A stretch of 33,969 bases of DNA, taken from Alphaproteobacteria bacterium. Its GTDB lineage: Bacteria; Pseudomonadota; Alphaproteobacteria; Rs-D84. This document shows, one piece after another, positions 31,490 through 33,969 of the stretch (positions are counted from its first letter, which is position 1; each line of letters opens with the position of its first letter). The stretch is taken from contig JAFGMU010000004.1 of the NCBI GenBank assembly GCA_016927395.1, positions 1-33,969 of the forward strand, in the 5' to 3' direction. The notes beneath the pieces were generated by a model. The model saw nothing but the letters and a program-made list of their open reading frames with translations. It was not told the DNA's origin and did not search any database. Position numbers and translations under genes: made by a program.

Positions 31490-31948
31490 ATGAAAAATAA
31501 CGAAGAAACAATAGATACTGCAGCAGAAGCGACAGTGGAAGAAACGGTAAAAAAAGCTGCTGGGAAAATAGTATCAGTAGAATTAACAGAAGAACAATAT
31601 GCTTTTTTAACTAGCTGGCAAAAAACACATGAAAATGAATTGGGAATAGAAATTCCAGTTGGTGCATTAGTACGCAAAGCAGTTGATGCTGCAATGAAAT
31701 CACAGAATAAGCCTGAACGTTCTGAACGTCGTGATGGTGATCGTGGCGGTGAAAGAAAAAGTTTTGGTGATCGCCCACCAAGATCCGACAGTCGTGGTGG
31801 TCGTGATGGTGGCAGACCAAGTTTTGGTAGTCGCGAAGGTGGTCGCCCATCTTTTGGAAGTCGTCCAAGTTTTGGTGGTTCTTCACGTGGACCAAAATTC
31901 GGTGGTTTTAACGACAAAAAAAATGTTGTCAGAAAATTTGATAAATAA
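31490..31948 (+). CDS. Ribbon-helix-helix-like protein with RGG/RPSFG-rich disordered tail
   Basis: 152 residues. Residues 1-23 are acidic. Residues 24-70 (GKIVSVELTEEQYAFLTSWQ and IPVGALVRKAVDAAM) read as a strand-helix-helix of the CopG/ribbon-helix-helix type, a DNA-binding dimer fold. From residue 75 the chain is disordered, with repeated GGRPSFGSR units (about 107-130) and many RGG/RDGG motifs, like the tails of RNA-binding proteins. Strong Shine-Dalgarno AGGGAGG. The combination suggests a nucleic-acid-binding protein, possibly able to self-associate; the function is unknown. The DNA underneath the tail is itself repetitive. Confidence 0.7.
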   Translation: MKNNEETIDTAAEATVEETVKKAAGKIVSVELTEEQYAFLTSWQKTHENELGIEIPVGALVRKAVDAAMKSQNKPERSERRDGDRGGERKSFGDRPPRSDSRGGRDGGRPSFGSREGGRPSFGSRPSFGGSSRGPKFGGFNDKKNVVRKFDK

Positions 31949-31962
31949 ATTATTGAATAAAG

Positions 31963-31988
31963 AAAATGGGGCGAGTTGCCCCATTTTT
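31963..31988. terminator. Bidirectional terminator between the RGG gene and the transporter
   Basis: AAAATGGGGC (31963-31972) and GCCCCATTTT (31978-31987), a 10-bp stem with a 5-base loop and T/A flanks, serves both convergent genes. Confidence 0.9.
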
Positions 31989-32883
31989 AATTTGTTTTAA
32001 CAACCATAATTATTCCAATTATTATTGCGCAAAAACAAATAAGTTTTTTAATAATATTTTTCTTGTCAGATTTTTCTTTGAATTTTATGCCGAATAATCG
32101 ACCAAGTAGAAAAGTATAAAACAAAACGAAAAATGGTTGCGATGAACTGATAGCCTTGTTTTGTATAACTGCAAGGTGTGATAAAGCGTACGCTCCTGCA
32201 ATGTTTCCAGCAAATGTGAAAATTTCATCAAAGAAGAAAAGATGAAATGTTTTTTTGAAATTTTTTATATTGGCAAAAATATCTTCGCGATTTTTTTTGA
32301 ATAAAATAAAACTTAAGGATATTAAAATAGAAACAATCGCCGAGTAAAATATAAACCCAACCCAATTAAATGAATTCAATGCTTGTTTTTCAACAATAGA
32401 ACTAATAGAGGTTAAAAATACAGTAAATAACATAATAAAAAAAGCAGAGTTTAACTTAATTTTTGTTTTACCTTCTAGATTTAATATTATATTGAAAATC
32501 AAAATTATTGCACACCCAATTAATTGGTTTATTGAAAATGTATTATTCAAAAAAATGTATGCAAATATTGGAATAAAAATATAACCTAATGAAAACATAG
32601 AGTTTATAATTGATGTATCAATTTTTCTCATCGCATGGTAATATGGAAAGAGATAAAAAATATTGATAAATCCATAAAGTAAAACATAAGGCAAAATTTT
32701 TAAATCAAAAGCAGGAATTTTGCCAAAAAGCAAATAAATAGGTAAAAATATTATACTTATCGAAGAAAAGAAAAATACTATTGTTGGAATACGATTAAAC
32801 TCATAATTTGATAAACGACTGTCTATTATTGTTGCAATCGCATAAAAAGCAGAAGCTAATAAAGCAATAAAAATAATAAACAT
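31987..32883 (-). CDS. EamA/DMT-family membrane transporter
   Basis: 298 residues with about ten hydrophobic helices in two repeats of five, the drug/metabolite transporter layout. Opening MFIIFIALLASAFYAIATII; an internal SIINSMFSLGYIFIPIFAYI matches the end of the first EamA repeat, and a late AYALSHLAVIQNKAISSSQP matches the second. The substrate cannot be told. The codon usage looks even more AT-rich than its neighbours, so recent transfer is possible. An AAAGG site precedes the ATG. It is co-oriented with tRNA-Arg upstream. Confidence 0.82.
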   Translation of the reverse strand: MFIIFIALLASAFYAIATIIDSRLSNYEFNRIPTIVFFFSSISIIFLPIYLLFGKIPAFDLKILPYVLLYGFINIFYLFPYYHAMRKIDTSIINSMFSLGYIFIPIFAYIFLNNTFSINQLIGCAIILIFNIILNLEGKTKIKLNSAFFIMLFTVFLTSISSIVEKQALNSFNWVGFIFYSAIVSILISLSFILFKKNREDIFANIKNFKKTFHLFFFDEIFTFAGNIAGAYALSHLAVIQNKAISSSQPFFVLFYTFLLGRLFGIKFKEKSDKKNIIKKLICFCAIIIGIIMVVKTN

Positions 32884-32920
32884 AAAACAGCCTTTGTGAT
32901 GTAACTTATTGAAATTACAT

Positions 32921-32996
32921 TGGTATCCCCAACAGGAATCGAACCTGTATCAAAGGTTTAGGAAACCCTTATTCTATCCGGTTGAACTATGGGGAC
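32921..32996 (-). tRNA. trnR: tRNA-Arg (anticodon CCT)
   Basis: A 76-base cloverleaf on the minus strand: acceptor GTCCCCA with TGGGGAT (G1-U72 wobble), loop TTCCTAA with CCT, T-loop TTCGATT, encoded CCA. It reads AGG codons. A likely promoter (TTTACA / TAAAAT, 17-base spacer) lies just upstream on the minus strand. Confidence 0.95.
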
Positions 32997-33058
32997 AACG
33001 ACGGGATTTTATATTGTAAAAACCAAGGTGTAAAGCAAAAATGTTTATTTTTTATAGG

Positions 33059-33106
33059 TTGAAACTGATACTTATTATACCTATAATGTGAAAGATGAGT
33101 ATCAGT
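33059..33106 (+). promoter_or_regulatory. fabH promoter with a 12-bp-arm inverted repeat flanking the -10
   Basis: TTGAAA (33059-33064) and TATAAT (33082-33087) with a 17-base spacer. ACTGATACTTAT (33064-33075) and ATGAGTATCAGT (33095-33106) are inverted copies with one mismatch, enclosing the -10. This is a typical operator geometry. Confidence 0.8.
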
Positions 33107-33154
33107 ATGGTAATTGGAAGGTATGGTATAAATTAACAATAATGGAGAAAAAAT

Positions 33155-33969
33155 ATGGGAAACAGACTGGTTGGTTACGGTTCGTATTTACCAGAGAAGA
33201 TTATGACCAACAAAGATTTTGAAAAAATTATGGATACCACCGAAGAATGGATTGTTCAACGTACAGGTATGCAAGAACGCCATTTTTCAAAAGACGATGA
33301 AACTGTTGCTGATATGGGTTTAATTGCGGCACAACGTGCGCTGGAAAATGCTAAGTTATCGATTGATGATATTGATATGATAATTGTTGCAACAACAACA
33401 GCAGAATTGGATTTTCCATCTGTTGCTGTTCAAATACAGGGTAAATTAGGTTCCAGTCACGATATTCCAGCATTTGATGTTCGTGGTGCTTGTAATGGTT
33501 ATATTTATGCTTTGCATGCGGCACGCGCTTTTTTCACAGCCGGTATGCACAAACGTATTATGGTAATTGGCGCAGAAAAAATGACTCGCTTTATCGACTG
33601 GGAAGATCGCAGCACAGCGGTTTTGTTTGGTGATGGTGCGGGTGCTTTGATTTTTGAACATTCAACATCCAGTTATTCTGGAATCATTGACACAGTTGTT
33701 ATGGCTGATGGAACAGGCTTTGATATGTTGTACGGAACATTGGATCACAAGATCAAAATGAATGGTCCTGAAACTTATAAAAAGGCTGTTACATTGATGC
33801 CTGCAGCAGCCGAATACATAATGGAACATGCGGGAATAACAGCAGATAAAGTTGATTGGATTATTCCGCATCAGGCAAATTTAAGAATTATCCAAAGCGG
33901 AGCAGAAAGACTGGGATTCCCGTTGGATAAAATCATTATAACTGTTGATAAGCATGCAAATACCAGTGG
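33155..33969 (+). CDS. fabH: Beta-ketoacyl-ACP synthase III (3' end cut by window)
   Basis: 271 codons visible of about 320. FabH condenses acetyl-CoA with malonyl-ACP to start fatty acid synthesis. The catalytic triad is present: Cys113 in VRGACNGY, His239 in IPHQAN, and Asn269 in KHANTS just before the window end. N-terminal YGSYLPEKIMTN, WIVQRTGMQERHF and VLFGDGAGALI are typical. A GGAG site precedes the ATG at 33155. It has its own promoter with a palindromic operator. It is separated from plsX by several unrelated genes. Confidence 0.96.
   Translation, partial: MGNRLVGYGSYLPEKIMTNKDFEKIMDTTEEWIVQRTGMQERHFSKDDETVADMGLIAAQRALENAKLSIDDIDMIIVATTTAELDFPSVAVQIQGKLGSSHDIPAFDVRGACNGYIYALHAARAFFTAGMHKRIMVIGAEKMTRFIDWEDRSTAVLFGDGAGALIFEHSTSSYSGIIDTVVMADGTGFDMLYGTLDHKIKMNGPETYKKAVTLMPAAAEYIMEHAGITADKVDWIIPHQANLRIIQSGAERLGFPLDKIIITVDKHANTS

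Noticed and set aside
31423-31917. 164-residue antisense frame rich in Pro, Arg and Ser
   Set aside because: It is the reverse reading of the repetitive RGG tail; the plus-strand gene has a strong Shine-Dalgarno and promoter.
1-33969. CRISPR arrays or insertion sequences
   Set aside because: No regularly spaced direct repeats, transposase genes or terminal inverted repeats were found.
1-33969. Recoding of TGA as tryptophan
   Set aside because: TGA is used as a natural stop in recR, dacA and the HAD gene, and conserved tryptophans are TGG.

Overview
The window is an AT-rich stretch of a bacterial chromosome, almost certainly from an alphaproteobacterium. The evidence is a GapR-type nucleoid protein, an alpha-like ribosomal/RNA-polymerase operon, a rpmF-plsX pair, and VirB8/9/10-type secretion genes on a housekeeping background. 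The AT bias, the many small orphan proteins and the retained glycolysis (pyruvate kinase) fit the uncultured, host- or gut-associated lineages (RF32-like) better than a free-living relative. That placement is an inference. The standard code is used: TGA is a stop in recR, dacA and the HAD gene.

Left part (1-8481). A partial RNHCP-domain gene and gapR form a small minus-strand operon, divergent from pyk. On the plus strand follow dacA (a D-Ala-D-Ala carboxypeptidase with a SPOR domain), recR and rsmA/ksgA (overlapping stop and start), a Kef-type cation/proton antiporter, then lspA and yidC (overlapping stop and start). This is an envelope, repair and translation block.

Middle-left accessory block (8489-14030, all minus strand). 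virB8, virB9 and virB10 homologues form one operon. They encode an inner-membrane, periplasmic and outer-membrane core of a type IV secretion channel, with no ATPase gene beside them. VirB9 carries a C-terminal SPOR domain. VirB10 carries an Ig-like periplasmic insert and a cysteine-rich tail. Downstream, behind two terminators, lie two small conserved-looking orphans, one with a plausible permuted papain-fold His/Cys pair.

Central block (14190-25985). Tandem promoters, tRNA-Trp, secE, nusG, rplK, rplA, a structured L10 leader, rplJ, rplL, an intercistronic hairpin, rpoB and rpoC. This is the classical secE-to-rpoC transcription/translation superoperon with tRNA-Trp at its head.

Right part (26000-33969). 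A HAD-fold phosphatase, rpmF, plsX, a minus-strand orphan, an isolated mraZ not followed by rsmH, a 717-residue secreted Cys-rich protein with a long Thr/Ser/Arg-rich region, a ribbon-helix-helix protein with an RGG-like tail, an EamA-type transporter, tRNA-Arg(CCT) and the start of fabH (cut by the window end). plsX and fabH, usually neighbours, are about 5.4 kb apart.

Regulation is unusually legible. Many sigma70-like promoters with 16-18 base spacers can be read. Several genes (dacA, the HAD gene, plsX, possibly recR) appear to be transcribed with almost no leader and have no Shine-Dalgarno. At two sites the -35 box of the next gene sits in the loop of the preceding terminator hairpin. Two sharp palindromes overlap the promoters of mraZ and fabH.
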